From Larimichthys crocea (lineage: Eukaryota > Chordata > Actinopteri > Sciaenidae), in NCBI RefSeq assembly GCF_000972845.2, contig NC_040028.1, forward strand, positions 16,242,871-16,306,870: 64,000 bases of DNA. Reading direction: 5' to 3'. Positions 38,978 through 62,040 of the stretch are shown here, one piece after another. Numbering within the stretch: position 1 is the stretch's first letter; every line of letters starts with the position of its first letter. The translations under genes and the position numbers were made by a program. The notes below the pieces were generated by a model. That model did not search any database. It worked only from the letters and a program-made list of their open reading frames with translations, and was not told where the DNA came from.

Positions 38978-39017
<40 letters not shown>
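38978..39017 (+). repeat. 40-base homopolymer of C
   Basis: An uninterrupted run of 40 C followed by more C-rich sequence (TCCCCCTT, CCGCCCTCCCCC). Such a run is hard to sequence and its true length is uncertain. On the minus strand it is poly-G and could form quadruplex structure. Confidence 0.85.
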
Positions 39018-39020
<3 letters not shown>

Positions 39021-41107
39021 CCCTTATCTACCGCCCTCCCCCTAAACCTCCACGCACCCCCCACCTCCACTAATCCAAACTGATCGCCTTGTTATACACT
39101 GGCCATTTTTTTATTCCTACTTTATTATTCTCATTTTTCAGTGATTTTGCTTAGATTTTAATACTATTTTTATTAATATCCTAAATGATATTTTGAGGGG
39201 TATAAAACACATTTTTGTCTGAGATTTTAATGCAGTTTTGGGGATATTTTGTGAACATTTTGCATATGTGTTACTGAGACTGCTGTCAAATGTTAGGGAA
39301 ATATTCAAAAAACATTCAATATCTGAAATATATATTAAAATAAATATTAGTTAAATATCAGGAAAAAAATCAGGAAAACATTCAATGAAAATGAGTAAAA
39401 TATCCCAAAAACAATGTAACGAATGACAGCATGCTGACACACTAAACTAACTTTGAAAACTGCTGTACCTACTGTGCAGCCTCATAGATTTGCTGTAACC
39501 TTTCAAATAAACATTGTTATTTAGTAGTATTATTAGTTAGGAAGTTAGTTTGTTGCAGAAATGTTCATGAGAAACAAATAAAAGCCGAATACTTTCAAGA
39601 AATGAGTGAAGGCGGTGATAGTTTTGACACGATTCAGATGCTTAAAATAGCATCTGATGCCATCTGCTGCTGAACTGATTTGATTCTTTTTAAATGAATT
39701 CATTCCCTCAGGTGTAATTCCTTTTACATCTTTTATCATCACTGCAGATTCTTCTCTGCTTCACCTCTGCGAGTGCATCTTTGAGGTTTCGCTCCTCATT
39801 CAAATGATGTGCTCCTGTATATGGATGTAGACCTGTCAACAAATCAATATATTGACCAGCTCTGTGTATGGATAACTGTCTATAGTTGTTCTGTAAACAT
39901 TTGTTATCTTTGAAATTACTACTCCCAAAGGCAATTATGTCAAAGTGAATAGTAGCATCGCTCAAGTTTCATATTGAAGTGATGCATCATAGCGTCCATT
40001 TGCAGGCTAATTACTCTCCACCAGCCTTGAACATTATTTCCCTGCCGTGTCTTTCCCAAACACAATGTCAATACTAATTAGAGATAAATGCATCGTCTCA
40101 TATCTTATTCATTCACAGGTTTGGTGACCTCCAAATGGCCATGTTTCAGTGTGGTTACTTTGACAAACAGGACATGATTTCCTCCGAGAAGCCATTAGTA
40201 CTCTGAATCACACATTAATACGCCGCAGACTGTGGGCTCCTCGCATTGTTTCGAGTAATTACTTATTTGCCCAATGGATTTTATCTACATGCTCTCCCTG
40301 GTGCTTTCACAGTTCTTGTTCTTTGCCTGGAAAACAGCAGACTCGGCACAGTGAAACCTGGTGGAGTCCGCCACGTTCATGCCAGTCTGCCACAGACAAA
40401 ACCTATTAGGTTAGAAAGCTTTTCTTATTCTTTATAATCACATTTGCCTTAATAATATCTATTAGTGTTGCAGTGTACAGCTCCTCTGTACCAAGGGAAA
40501 TTAGGCTTTTATATTGTGAACATGAAGGTAGATCATCTTTTGCTGACCTGGTAATAGCCAGCATTCATTACCCCCTCCAATTATTTTACCATTCGCTCAC
40601 TAAAGCTTTTGAATGCTGCACTGATTTGACACATTGGACCATTCTGACCCAAATTTCTGTGCTTTAGATATGGAAATATAAAATATGGACTTATTATTAT
40701 TATATTATCTCATTCTACTTCTCACTTTCTTCACTTTCCCCACTGTTTTGCACCTGTGTACGCAGGTGCAAATACACCTAATTATAGGTGTGTTTTATGC
40801 TCATAGTACCCCACTGTGCAAGGAGAGAGAAATGTGGCTGGAGTCTAGTCGCTGACAGAGGCCGGCAGAGTGTCGTTATATTCTCTGGAGGCTGTGTTTC
40901 ATTAGAAAACAGACCTATCCGACTGCCAGAGGGGGAACAAGTTCATCAGTAAGCCTCACTCACATTGATCCACAACAGAATGAGAAATGTAAACCTCTGA
41001 GGTGTGTGTGCGTGTGTTTTACCACAGCCTTTCAGACAAATCAAGTTCTGTGTTAAGTAAAAAAAACACCTGTGCATCAGTTTAGCTTAATTTCACTACC
41101 TTACCCA

Positions 41108-41302
41108 GGGCAGTTCATGATTGTTGATATATTTTTTTGGCCTTTTTAAGCTTTAATTTGACAGACAGCTTGAAAAGTGACAGGAATGTGTGAACAGGAC
41201 ATGCAGTAAAGGGCCACAGGTCAGATTTGCACCCTGGGCCGCCGTGGCAAGAACTGAGCCTTTGTACATGGGGCAGCTGCTTTACCAACACCCCCACCGG
41301 TG
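41108..41302 (-). mobile_element. tRNA-derived SINE copy (minus strand)
   Basis: Read on the minus strand: GCACCGGTGGGGGTGTTGGT, CCCCATGTACAAAGGCTCAG, CCCAGGGTGCAAATCTGACC, GCATGTCCTGTTCACACATT, ending in TCAAATTAAAGCTTAAAAAG and A/T-rich sequence. The order (CCCCATGT, AAGGCTCAGT, GGGT.CAA, GCATGTC, TCAAATAAAG) matches the plus-strand copy at 61711-61873, so both belong to one family. The promoter boxes are decayed. Confidence 0.7.
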
Positions 41303-44300
41303 CTTCTTATATACTCCATGAATCAGCACGCTGTTGTCTGTTCTCAGATGTTTTTCTGTTTTTTTTTTTAGCCCTTTTAGTACCATGAAAGTCACAGAGG
41401 GTAGAGATGTGCCGCTTCACAGGCAAAGCATCTCTCACGACATCATCAGGCTCCCAACAGCTGAGTCTCAGCCCATAACCCTGGAAAACTGAAAAAACAC
41501 AGTGTAAATATAAGCTTCTCCAGCGTACAACATTAAATATGTATAATATACATATATATATACATACATGTATAATATTTGTTCTTCTCCTTCACTGAAA
41601 GGACTGTGCAAATACTGCTTCACCACTGGACACAAGAAGAAAGTCTCTATTGTGCACATGCATAACTCTGCACAGTGAAGTAAGAATAAGACACATTTTT
41701 GCTGAATATTTTATGCTTTTTTCAAATTATTTACAACAAATTCAATTCGACGCTTCCTTAAAACCGTCCAGAATGTGATTTTTTTTTTTGATATGCACAT
41801 TTAAAAAACAAGCGCTGACCTTTCTCTGTCTTCGTCTTCATCTGCTTAAGACTATTGACTGATGCCAAATTAAACTGTGCCTGATTGTTTCTCTCCAGCT
41901 TGATGAGAACAGCTGCACCGGATCAATATATCCATTTGTAAAGTAAAGTCTAATTGGAAATTGTTGCCCATTTGCGACTGCTCTCACGGACACAGAGGCA
42001 GAACACCACTGGCAGCCAAAGGGTGCTTTTGGCAACAAAAAAAAAAAAAAGCAGATAAGAGTGGTTTGTTATCTGCCTCATAATGAAGAATCAAACAGAT
42101 TCCTCCGCTTATACGTGGATCCCTCTTCCCCCCCCTCCTCCGATCATATTGGCAGCGTTTAATTGTGTTCACCAGCTGAAACCCTCTCAGCTTTTTGAGG
42201 TTTCATTCGTCATCAGAGAAATACAGCTGCTCCAATCCGCTTATCAATGTGTGTGTCGGTGATGTTTCCATGGAAACTGTGTTTACTGGCCCACAGTGTT
42301 CTAAAAATGGTTCCAAAGTGATAACGGGTGCCAGACTAGTGGAAGCAGCGCAAAGATGTGATGGACAATGACAATGACTGACATTGTAATAAGTGAAATT
42401 TGAATGTATGAACCATTTATGCGCAATTTTAGCATCTAAAAATGATCATATTTAACATTCTGAGAGGCAAAAATGTTTTCATTTTTCACTCTCTCTCCTC
42501 CGTTATTGAGAAAAGACGAATTAAAATATCTTCCCCTCTCTCTCTCTCTCTCTTCTCTCTGTATGCCTCTTTTTCTTTGCTTCCTACCGCTCTCCATAAG
42601 TCTTGCAGGCTGCTCCTGGAGAGGAGCTGAATATGTTAGCTGATGAGCACAATTTAGATAGGGGCCAAATTAGAAATTGAGGTTGACCTTGTGGCAATCT
42701 ATGCTCAGTGTGAAGTCCAAATAGTGGAATTAAAAAAGGCTAACTAATGCCATTATTTCTCTTCTCTCTTCTTTTTATAATATGAGCTTTTTCTTGGAAC
42801 ATTACCCCAAAAACTGGACACACTGATATATTTCCTTTTTTTATGCCACTAGAAAATCTTTTGTGAGTCTGATTATGTGTCTGTGCTTGGACAGATGTGA
42901 CAGCGCCCTCCTCATCTCAATTCTACTGATTATTCTCCATCTGTGCATTCACTTGAAGGTGGAGGACCTGATTGAAATTTTCAAAAGATGAAAGAAAGCA
43001 CACACACCTAAAAAAAGAAAAACGCTTTTATCCACAATTATCTCGTCATTATCTAAAGTATTGTATCTAATTCTCCGCACGGTACTGTTACAGTAGTTTC
43101 TCGGTCAGTGAATGCTATCAGATGTCTTTTGAAGAAGACAATTATTAACTGGCTTAGATGAAGGAGACAGTTACAGCTCTGTTCACACGGCAATCAGCTT
43201 GCAGGGAATCATTTTGCATTCATCAGGTTTAAAGAAGGATTTCACTATCACTAGAGGAAGGCTGGGGTTCAATGAAGCTCTCATATCGTTTAAAAGTGAT
43301 CAATGTGAAGGAATGTTTATTGAACTCCTCTCACACAGCATATGATCTTCTTTAAACGTCCTGTAAATCTGTGATCTGTTTTTTCTTCTAAATATTTAAT
43401 TTGTTACAAAGCAGACCTGCTGGTCGTTGGACACTGTGAGGCCTCGTGTGATTCATGGGTGTGAATGAATGACAGGAAAAGGCTGTGAGCTCTTATTAAA
43501 TTATTCAAAGTTCGGACCACTAACAGAGCGTCTAACTGGTCAGAGCTCGAGTTCAGTCAACCTTTGACTTACAGTAATGAAAGTGGAGCTGTTCCAAAGA
43601 CACTTATAAGCCCTTGAAGCTGGCAGGTACTTCGAAGATCTCTCACCACCGGATGATTTGACGGCTCCACACCGTGTCCACTACACCGACCAGAACATTT
43701 TATTTTAAAAAAATGAGATCTGCACAATTTTATTGGAAAATATGTGACAGTCTGATGAAAAAATGTAACTTCTCTTGATAAATCTGAGCTGATTAATGAC
43801 TTTTGTAATACAGCAACAACCAAACTGACCACAGTAGTTATAAACCATCTATAAGCAACACTCAGTTCAATCTGGCACTTTAGAACGAGATATTTATGTT
43901 TCCGAATGTCCGAGCTGTCTTTTTAGTAAGCGACATCTTTGATATTTCTATGATTTTAAATTAACTATGAACTTTAACCAGTCACTGTATCTCATATCTT
44001 TTCATGGAGTACACACTCACAGAGGAGGAGATGAAGATTAATTGAAGTGATATGTGGATGATGCAATGAGCTCAACATGAAAATGTCTTCAGTATCTCAT
44101 ACATTTGTTAGTCAGTCAGCGGTCGTATACTTGCATACGGTGTATATCGTTCTAACTCACAAAATGATTTCACATCATTTTTCTTGAATTTTCTCCATCA
44201 GGATTTTATTGTGGAAATGTTATTTGTACGTTTTTAACAGTGAATTCAGTCGACCTCTATTGAGTCTTCTAAAAAAGTCTAAGGTGTGAGATATGATGTG

Positions 44301-44615
44301 AATACTAATAACAATCAAGCGCCTATCCCTATAAAGTAACATAGGAAATAAGAATATGAAACACTAAAGATGAAAACCTGAAAAACACCATGCCATTAAC
44401 TGAAGAAAGACAATGTCAGATTCATGATGAAAGACAATTTCAGATTTGAAGAGAAAGTAAACACGTGAACGACACAGAGCTGTGAGGATAGTAACTTCCA
44501 GACACTGATGAGCGGGAGAAGAGACGTGGCGAGTGTCCACTCAAGAAGACGCTGATGCTTGATGATACGGAAGAGTGTCTCTGTGGGATGCCAGCCATCC
44601 TTTAACTTCAGGATA

Positions 44616-44650
44616 ACACACACACACACACACACACAGCAGCAGCAGCT
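44616..44650 (+). repeat. CA microsatellite followed by GCA triplets
   Basis: About eleven CA units (44616-44638) run into GCAGCAGCAGC. Intergenic, no coding context. Confidence 0.85.
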
Positions 44651-47600
44651 CTGTAATTCTTTACCTGAAGGTGGCATTTAAATTTAAATGCACGACTGTG
44701 ACAGAAAACAACATGGATAATCCTCCCTGCTCGCTTCTATAGAAACTGGATTCCACTCTGACAGACCGTCAACTCTAACGCGTTCTTCTATCTGACAGGC
44801 TGCATGCTAGTCACTTTTATGAAGCCATGTTTGTGCAAGCACATCATGTCTTGTATTCTAACAGGGAGTCTTTAACTGTATACCTGCACACACTCAGCTA
44901 TGTGACAACAACGATAACTTTCCCTGTTGCTTCTGACAGAGATGTTGCGGCTGACTGCTTTCGACAGGATTCCCTGCCACAGGCAATTTTTGAAGAGTTT
45001 AGAAATGGGCACATTAGGCTGGAATATGAACACACATTAATATTCAACTCATGACATCGGCATAAAACAGATTAGTTTCCCCCATAAATATATTTTTTGA
45101 AAAGCCAGGGGAAGAGTGTTGACGCTCTGCCAGTGTCTCTCGTGGGTAATTGGTCCCTTAACGTACATTTAAGCTGCGCTGAAAGGGGGGTGTAAAAAAA
45201 AATGATGTAAACCATTTCAGCAATTGAAATTGCATTCAATCTTCAATCTATTCTTGCATCATCACTTTGACAGTTGCTCAACTCCAGTGACAACGCTCTG
45301 TGAGACAAGCCTGCGAGCTAGAAATAGATGAATTGTGAGCCAGTGTCAACACGCAGCAGACGCTGGCCAGGGAAAAGTGTGTGTATGGATGCTGTTTAGG
45401 GTTTCGGGTGACTGCACAGAAACTGCAACTCGGGGGAGACATCCTGACATGCAGATCTGAGGGGAGAACATGATGGATTCACTTGTTCACTTGAAGAGAA
45501 AGTGCTTGACAAACTGCACACAGTCCTAAGTGTTCAGCGTGATGTATACATCCTGTAAAAGCGATTTTATCCAGCTGTTTGGATGTGCAGAGACAGAGTG
45601 GAGCATGGAGAGAGGGGGTCTAGACTGGGGATCTGTGCTCAGTGATGGGGAAAGGCTCTGTGGCTGTCAGGTTGCTCCCACTGATGAAGGAAAGCTGTGA
45701 TTGACAGATGAGTCTTAGTGAAGACCAGCACTGCTCTCTTCACTTGGCCCGAGGAACAACATGACCTAAGGAGCAACATCCTCATGGGTATATAGCCTAT
45801 CCGCTCACCCGTGGTTTCACATAGCTCCTATACTAGAGAGGAGTGTTTAAATACAAATCCACGTGTCTGTGTCACATGTTATTTTTCTCCTATTTTCCCC
45901 CACAGACGCCTAAAATAGTTTCGTATATAGAGATTATGATAAGTGTGTTGGGTGTTGTGGCACTAGAGAATTCACAAATCCTTCCTTCTGCTCAAAAAAT
46001 CCACTCATTAAATCCTTTGCACTCCTCCTCCGGCATGTTGCCTTGTCTCAGCAAAGTAGCTCCCACCACAAGTTACTTCTCTTGTTTCCCCGGCTAGGCC
46101 CCCGGATCAGCTCCATGAGTTGAATTATAGAGCGAAAAAGTCATTAAGTGGGATAAAGATACAGGGAATCGATGGAGCAATAGATACTATGCAGCTTTCA
46201 ATTGTCTCCAGTCCAGTGCACATGAGCATCGGGGTGGTAAAGCCTGCTGGTCGTTTCCAGGTGAGCTCACACCAGCCAGTCCACAACTCCTCAGCTACTG
46301 AAGGAGATCAATGACAGCAACATACCATCACTACACTCAGCTTCCTTCAACCTTCAAGCTTCTCTGCAGAGATATAGATGCACATATCACAAAAGGCAAA
46401 TGACTGATGTGCATGTTATTTTGAGGTGTAATGTCACAACAGAGAGATTACAAAAGAGGATTTGGTCTTAAAGCTATAAATTGAGCTGCAAATCCTTTTA
46501 GACAACACAATAAACCAGATGATGTAAAAACCCCTTAATTCCCCACAGAATAACGGGCAGTGGCGACCAATCTTTGTTGTGTGTGTGTGGGCAGCTTTAA
46601 AATAGCGCCTTCGCCTGTCTTGAGTCTGTAATTTTAATGGCTGCGTGGAAAGTGCCGGATAAATGAGGCAGACAGACAGTTCTAGTCAAAAGGGATTGTT
46701 CTGTTTTATTCTTTTCCTTCTTCGCGGAGCGAGGGACGGAGAGGGGGGCACACTACATCTCTCTCTCCCCCTTAATGACACGCAGATCTGACTTGTTCTC
46801 CTTTAATTACGTGACCCACCTGGCCCAAAGTCTTTTCCTTATGGAAACTAATGGCCAATTGAAGCTCTGGTTGGTTGTCATTACACAGACAAGCCAACTG
46901 CAGCTGTCTCAGAGACAGGGAGTAAATGACAAAGAGTGCAAAGAGAATTTTGGCCCTTACCAGTAGGAAATGTATTCATTAAAGAAAACTTCTGATTTTA
47001 TAGATGTTATTTATTTTATTTTTTTGGCCTTGGATCAGGCACAGGGACTTGTGCTCATCCTGACACATGCAGGATAAAGTTTGTTTCTTTCCTTTTGTTG
47101 ACAAAAAACAAACTGTGGATATTTAGTACATATGCCTGATGGTAAATAATTCATACAGGGCATTCAGTATTTATGGAGGCGAACAGGCTATAAAAACATG
47201 TCGTGCACAAGACCCCTAAGCACAAATCCTCAAACCAGAGCAAAGCCATACATTCCCAACCACGATGTGACACTTTTAATTTGGGTTTCAGCATTTTTAA
47301 AGAGGAGAGGATGACTCGTCCTCAGGCTGAGGTGATTTGGAAACTGGTCAGTACCCAAAGAGTCTGACTAAGGTGTAATATGTCCCCCGAGCAGTTGAGG
47401 CATGTGATGTCCATCTCCAAACACATTGGCCTGATGTGAATCAAATACTTTACATCCTTTTTCTCACTAAGTTTAGCTGCACAGCACATGCCTGTGTGTG
47501 TTCATGTGGAGTGAGTCATTCATGAAGCCTCACAGCCCACTCACACCCTCCCAGGTTCCCATGCAAGCCTCTTTATCAATACCAAAGAGCTTATATACAT

Positions 47601-48299
47601 ATATATTGAATAATAATGACTGAATCTGTGTGTTGGCCTACTAAAACCTCCATTCCTCCACCCCTTGGGCTTTTGGCCAACCTCGTAGTACATTTCCTGC
47701 CGTCTCCGTCTGTGTTTCTCTGTGTCTGTCTGTCAGCTCTCTTCCGTCTCGCTCTGGGAGGCCAACCTTCAGCATTTCCAATGATGTGCCTCGGAAATCT
47801 GTTTCCAGGGCAACCGGGGTACCAAATACTCTCCCAGTGGCTTCTCGCTGGTGCGTCCTTTGTTTACACTTTTCATATCTGTGGTGTGGGGATGTAGGGT
47901 TGCTCTAAACAGACAAGGAAGGGAACCAAAAAAAAACACAAAAAAAAACAAAAACGGGCACATTGCGTATGCACAAATGCAGCCAATGATGATGGCACAG
48001 AAACTCTTGCGCACATTAAATGTGTTTTTTTTTTCTTCTTCTGCTTTGCATCCCTGAATAATTATAGATTTGTGCAGCTTTCAACTCATAATTTCACTAC
48101 AGGATGTGTTTACTATCAGACCGCTGGAAGCTTGAAACGCTCCTAAAGCCAGTTGATTCTGATGCGCAGCTGCGCGCACTCTTCCAATGCGCAACATTTA
48201 TTTATTTATTTATTTATTTTTAATGACACCTTTCGTAATGTAACTGAACAACAATGTTTGAGCGTGTTTCTCGTGATTACCTCCCTCGTTTATTTGTCT

Positions 48300-48870
48300 T
48301 ATTGAAAACCAACTCACGTTCGCCAATTTTTTAAGCCTTGCGCTTGCGCGTAACGGAACCGGGAGCTATCCAAGTGCTGAAACGAGAGGAGAGAGAGGCG
48401 TTCCACTCCCAATCCTCAACAGAGGAACGGGTCCTCCACCTGCGAGAAGATTTCACTTCATGAGTAACAAACACAGACCAAGCGGGGCTGTCTTCACTCA
48501 GAGCGAGCTGTGAGATCTGTGCCAACAAGCAGAGAGCGGTTTTTCTTCTTTTCTCTGAGAGGGGGGAGTTTGTTTTAACCATCTCGGCGTCTGTCCGCAG
48601 CACTGATGTTTCTCCACACCTCCGCACCGAGAAATCTGTTTTTGGGAGTTTCGTGAAACTAAACTATGATCCGTGGCTGCGTTGAGGAATGTCACCTGTA
48701 TTTTTGTGTGACACAAGAACACCCAAACACCCACGACCTGGTCAGGAAGAAAGCGGCACCCCTATTTGGATTATGTGTTTGACCAATGTAAACATACGGA
48801 AGAAATAATAATAATAATAATATATTTAAAAAAAAAAAAAAAAGTGAAGCACATGGGAAAACCACCAGGA
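48300..48870 (+). promoter_or_regulatory. glra2: glra2 promoter and 5' UTR region (inferred)
   Basis: The segment upstream of the glra2 start is richer in CpG and GC than its surroundings. An NRF1-like TGCGCTTGCGCG lies near 48339-48350. Further upstream are a GCGCAGCTGCGC palindrome (about 48164-48175) and an ATTT repeat (48196-48220). Just before the start codon come an AAT repeat and a run of about 16 A (48803-48843). No TATA box was identified and the transcription start is unknown. Confidence 0.4.
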
Positions 48871-58918
<10,048 letters not shown>

Positions 58919-60430
58919 AGACTTGACAAATGACAGTTTAATTTTTTCATTTCTCAGATTGAGAAATGCGTGTAAAGCACAGTGAGATGAGGTGGAAGAC
59001 CGTGCATTGAGAGACACCACGGATGATGATGGCGGTGTTCTTTCAGGGATGATGTGTAATGTTCATGCCTCATACAGTAATGCTCATGTTCTGATAACGT
59101 GAACAGCTCTTGAGACACAGATGCTTTTTTTTTTGTCGTGCGTTGTACTGCTGCATAATATTTCCTGACATATCTGGGGAAATGGTTTTTAACTCAAGGC
59201 TTAGTAAAATGCTGGAGAAGACGGACCAAAATTATTTTTTGAATCAATCCTGCCTTGACGTCAAACAAGGAACAAAGAAACATTCCATTTGGATTTGTAA
59301 CCGTAAGGTAGCTTAGTGAGACCCTTTGTGATTGCAAAAAAAGGGTATTTCTTATCAAGGATGTTTAGGACTGTTTTATATTGTACTATGGTCATGGCAC
59401 TATATCTCTGTTTATACAAACTAAAGCAGCAAATGTATAAAATATACAGGCAGAAAGCAGACACAGATGCATCCTCCGGACTTTAGGCAGCACATGTCGC
59501 AGGCATGACCGTCAACAAAGCAGATGGAAATCTGGATTCTGGAATTGGATACTGCATTTTTATGAAAAAACCTGAGGCCTTAGATATCAGAGATTTGGTG
59601 AGATGAAGTGCTGTGCTTTGCTCTTTTTCTTCTCCTTTCCCTTTTCAAGCATCTCCTCTTGTTTAGCGTTCGGTCTAGAGCCGAATGCATCTTCCTTGAT
59701 CTTCTTTCTTTTTTTTTACCTGTGGCCAGACATCCAAAGGTACTTGTCGGTTTGCTTCCTTTATCTCTTGAGTGTATTATACCGAAATCATATTCATAAA
59801 ACAACTGATGTCACTTAAAATTAATGTAAGTTTATTCAGATTAAAGTCACCAAATTGTTCCTTTTCATTCTAAAATAATTTGTTAAATAAACTGTCATAT
59901 ATTTCACGGGCTTATAGGTTTATAAAAAGTATATCGGCCAATTTTGAGCAAGTGTATAGGTAAGCCTACAAACTGTGAACATGCACTGCATTACTCAACG
60001 TTGTCATATGCCCATATCCACATGAATTCATTTATATTCCAGGTAAATACTCCAGGTATCTTAGATATGGTTTTAGAGTCCGAGACTATGTTTTTGTAGA
60101 GTTAGTCTGATGAAATATTTATTGTAATAATAGAGGAAAGGTTATGTTTATTAAAAGGACAAAAAAAAAACTTTCTGTATACTTCTTCAACTACGCTGTG
60201 GACTGTTTCTCTTCACTTGGCGTGTTTGTTGCTGGGCGGTAGCATATGTTTGGAGCTGGATCCAACAGTGAAGGACAGATCTGCATAACATTTATGGTAC
60301 AGAGCAGCTAATGGTCCTCACACTTCTGACATACTGTGTTGAAGAACTCCTTTCTTGAATGCTATTCCTGATAAAAAATAATAAAAAAGATTATTTACTG
60401 GTCTGTACATCAATAAAATTGATTGTGCAC
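58919..60430 (+). other. glra2: Probable glra2 3' UTR
   Basis: Non-coding, AT-rich. AATAAA signals occur near 59886 and, better placed, at 60412-60417 followed by T/G-rich sequence. The 3' end near 60430 is inferred. Confidence 0.45.
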
Positions 60431-61404
60431 CAACATATACTTTATTTCCACTTCTCCTGTCATGTATAAGGTGGAAGGTGACTTTGTTTTATTTTCTCAT
60501 GCATTTGTTGAAGAGATTAAACTCAATGTTGCTTTCTTTTTATATAAGAAACGAAGAGTCGGACGCCTTCCAAGACGAGAAAAAAAAATATAAAAAGGAC
60601 AAAAGAAGGCACAAACACATGAAAATGCTTTTTGCGCTCGATTGCAGATCAGATCAAAGAAAACGACAAACACGGTCTCTTCTCCTCAGGGTGATGACAC
60701 ACGACACGGATAGCTTAGTGGCCTGCGGTGACACAGATATGATCTGACAGTGGGTTTCCATTAATGCATGATAATGGACTTCACACTGCGACCAGCACCA
60801 GTTGAATGGAGGGGGGACTGTACTGTACTAGATATTTATACGGGCAAATAAATACACTTCTTAAAAAGTTTCCATCTGTCGTTACTGCACGTGAGCTCAC
60901 GTGAATCCACAAATAACCCCAATATATCATCCGACAAGAGAGTGTGATGAATATCAGATGAATATCCTAAAATTACATTATCCTACTAATAATTACATTC
61001 ATAAAACTAATGCCTTGAATGTGTCTTTGTTTTGAATGTGAACACAGAGCCAGAGGCAGGTTTATTGAACAGGCTGCCTGAATAATCTGACTACTTTTTG
61101 TTTTTTTAATGCACAACACACAGGGATTATAAACTAATCAATAATACTAATCCTCACATGGAAATGCCATCCATTTCGTCAACACGGCCTTGCACCGCCG
61201 TCTATTGTTATTGCTATTTCAATATGCAAGGATGTGAGAGGGCCCTCGCGCAATCAATTCGGTGTGACGGCATATGAAAGGAAAATTATTTGCAGCTTAT
61301 AATTGTGTTTAAGATGGAAACAACTTTCCATCATTCATTAAGGTTTAGGGAGGCTGCTGCTTTGTGAGGTCTGAGAGGGAGAGAGAGAGAGAGATGAGAT
61401 GAGG

Positions 61405-61418
61405 GTTGCCATAGCAAC
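61405..61418. promoter_or_regulatory. RFX (X-box) type palindrome
   Basis: GTTGCCATAGCAAC differs by one base from the ideal palindromic RFX site GTTGCCATGGCAAC. About 2.5 kb downstream of the glra2 stop. Binding is inferred from the motif only. Confidence 0.45.
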
Positions 61419-61710
61419 TGCACAGCAATTGAGAGGGCCAGTGTGAGAGAAAAGCAAGAAATTAATGAAGTTAACAACACTGGTGCATGATTTTGACCAA
61501 AAGTGTCTCTTATGGCTGAATATTAAACTGCACTAAATTAAACATTCATTTCTTCTGTAATAATTAAAGACTTTCTGTTATCTTTAAACTATAAAAACAG
61601 ACACTGTGTGTGTACGAGAGGGAGTCCATGTTATGTATGAGATATCTGCATTTATTGTTTTATATCTGGTGTCTATGAATTCACACCGAGAAGGGTTTGC
61701 TACAGCATTT

Positions 61711-61873
61711 AAGCGGCATTTAGCTCAGCTGGTAGAGAAGGCGCCCCATGTGTGAAGGCTCAGTCCTTGATGCCCAGGGTTCGAATCCCGCATGTCATTC
61801 CCCCTGTATTCCTGTCACTCTTCAGCAGTCTCTATCAAATAAAGCTTGGAAAGGCCCAAAATCTTTTTTAAAA
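61711..61873 (+). mobile_element. tRNA-derived SINE copy (plus strand)
   Basis: Starts GCGGCATTTAGCTCAGCTGG with an intact-looking A box (TAGCTCAGCTGGTAGAG). A B box GGGTTCGAATCCC follows, then GCATGTCATTCCCCCTGTAT and a tail TCTATCAAATAAAGCTTGGA, AAAGGCCCAAAATC and A/T sequence. Layout and wording match a common teleost SINE. Same family as the minus-strand copy at 41108-41302, but better preserved. It is not a functional tRNA gene because the anticodon arm does not fold as a tRNA. Confidence 0.82.
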
Positions 61874-62040
61874 ACCACAACTTTGTCTGCTGAAGAAGGC
61901 CATGAGATCTGGTTGAAAGCTTTGAATACAAAATAAGTGGATTTTGTGTTTTCGACTGGGAGAGATCATAAAAAAAATTACACTTTTGGCTTAAATATGG
62001 AAACAATTTTGCTAACTCACACGGTTTTTCTCTTTTTCAG

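Larger units (their letters stand above)
31700..48300. other. Intergenic region between gpm6b and glra2 (head-to-head)
   Basis: No exon with convincing splice sites or recognisable protein was found in this 16.6 kb. It contains two short DNA transposons with terminal inverted repeats, a fold-back repeat, a minus-strand SINE, TG and CA microsatellites and a 40-base C run. Several moderately AT-rich blocks full of homeobox-type TAAT motifs (for example 39990-40110 and 46770-46930) resemble conserved regulatory elements. GEMIN8, which lies between GPM6B and GLRA2 in mammals, is not visible. Confidence 0.65.

Noticed and set aside
9211..48300. Search for the long M6B N-terminal exon and for GEMIN8
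   Set aside because: Scanned by eye on both strands without finding a convincing match; absence is not proven.
48331..48627. 98-codon minus-strand frame opposite the glra2 promoter
   Set aside because: Explained by GC-rich promoter composition; no similarity recognised.
61715..61790. tRNA gene suggested by A and B boxes
   Set aside because: Anticodon and acceptor arms do not pair and the downstream sequence is a SINE body; a second decayed copy exists at 41108-41302.
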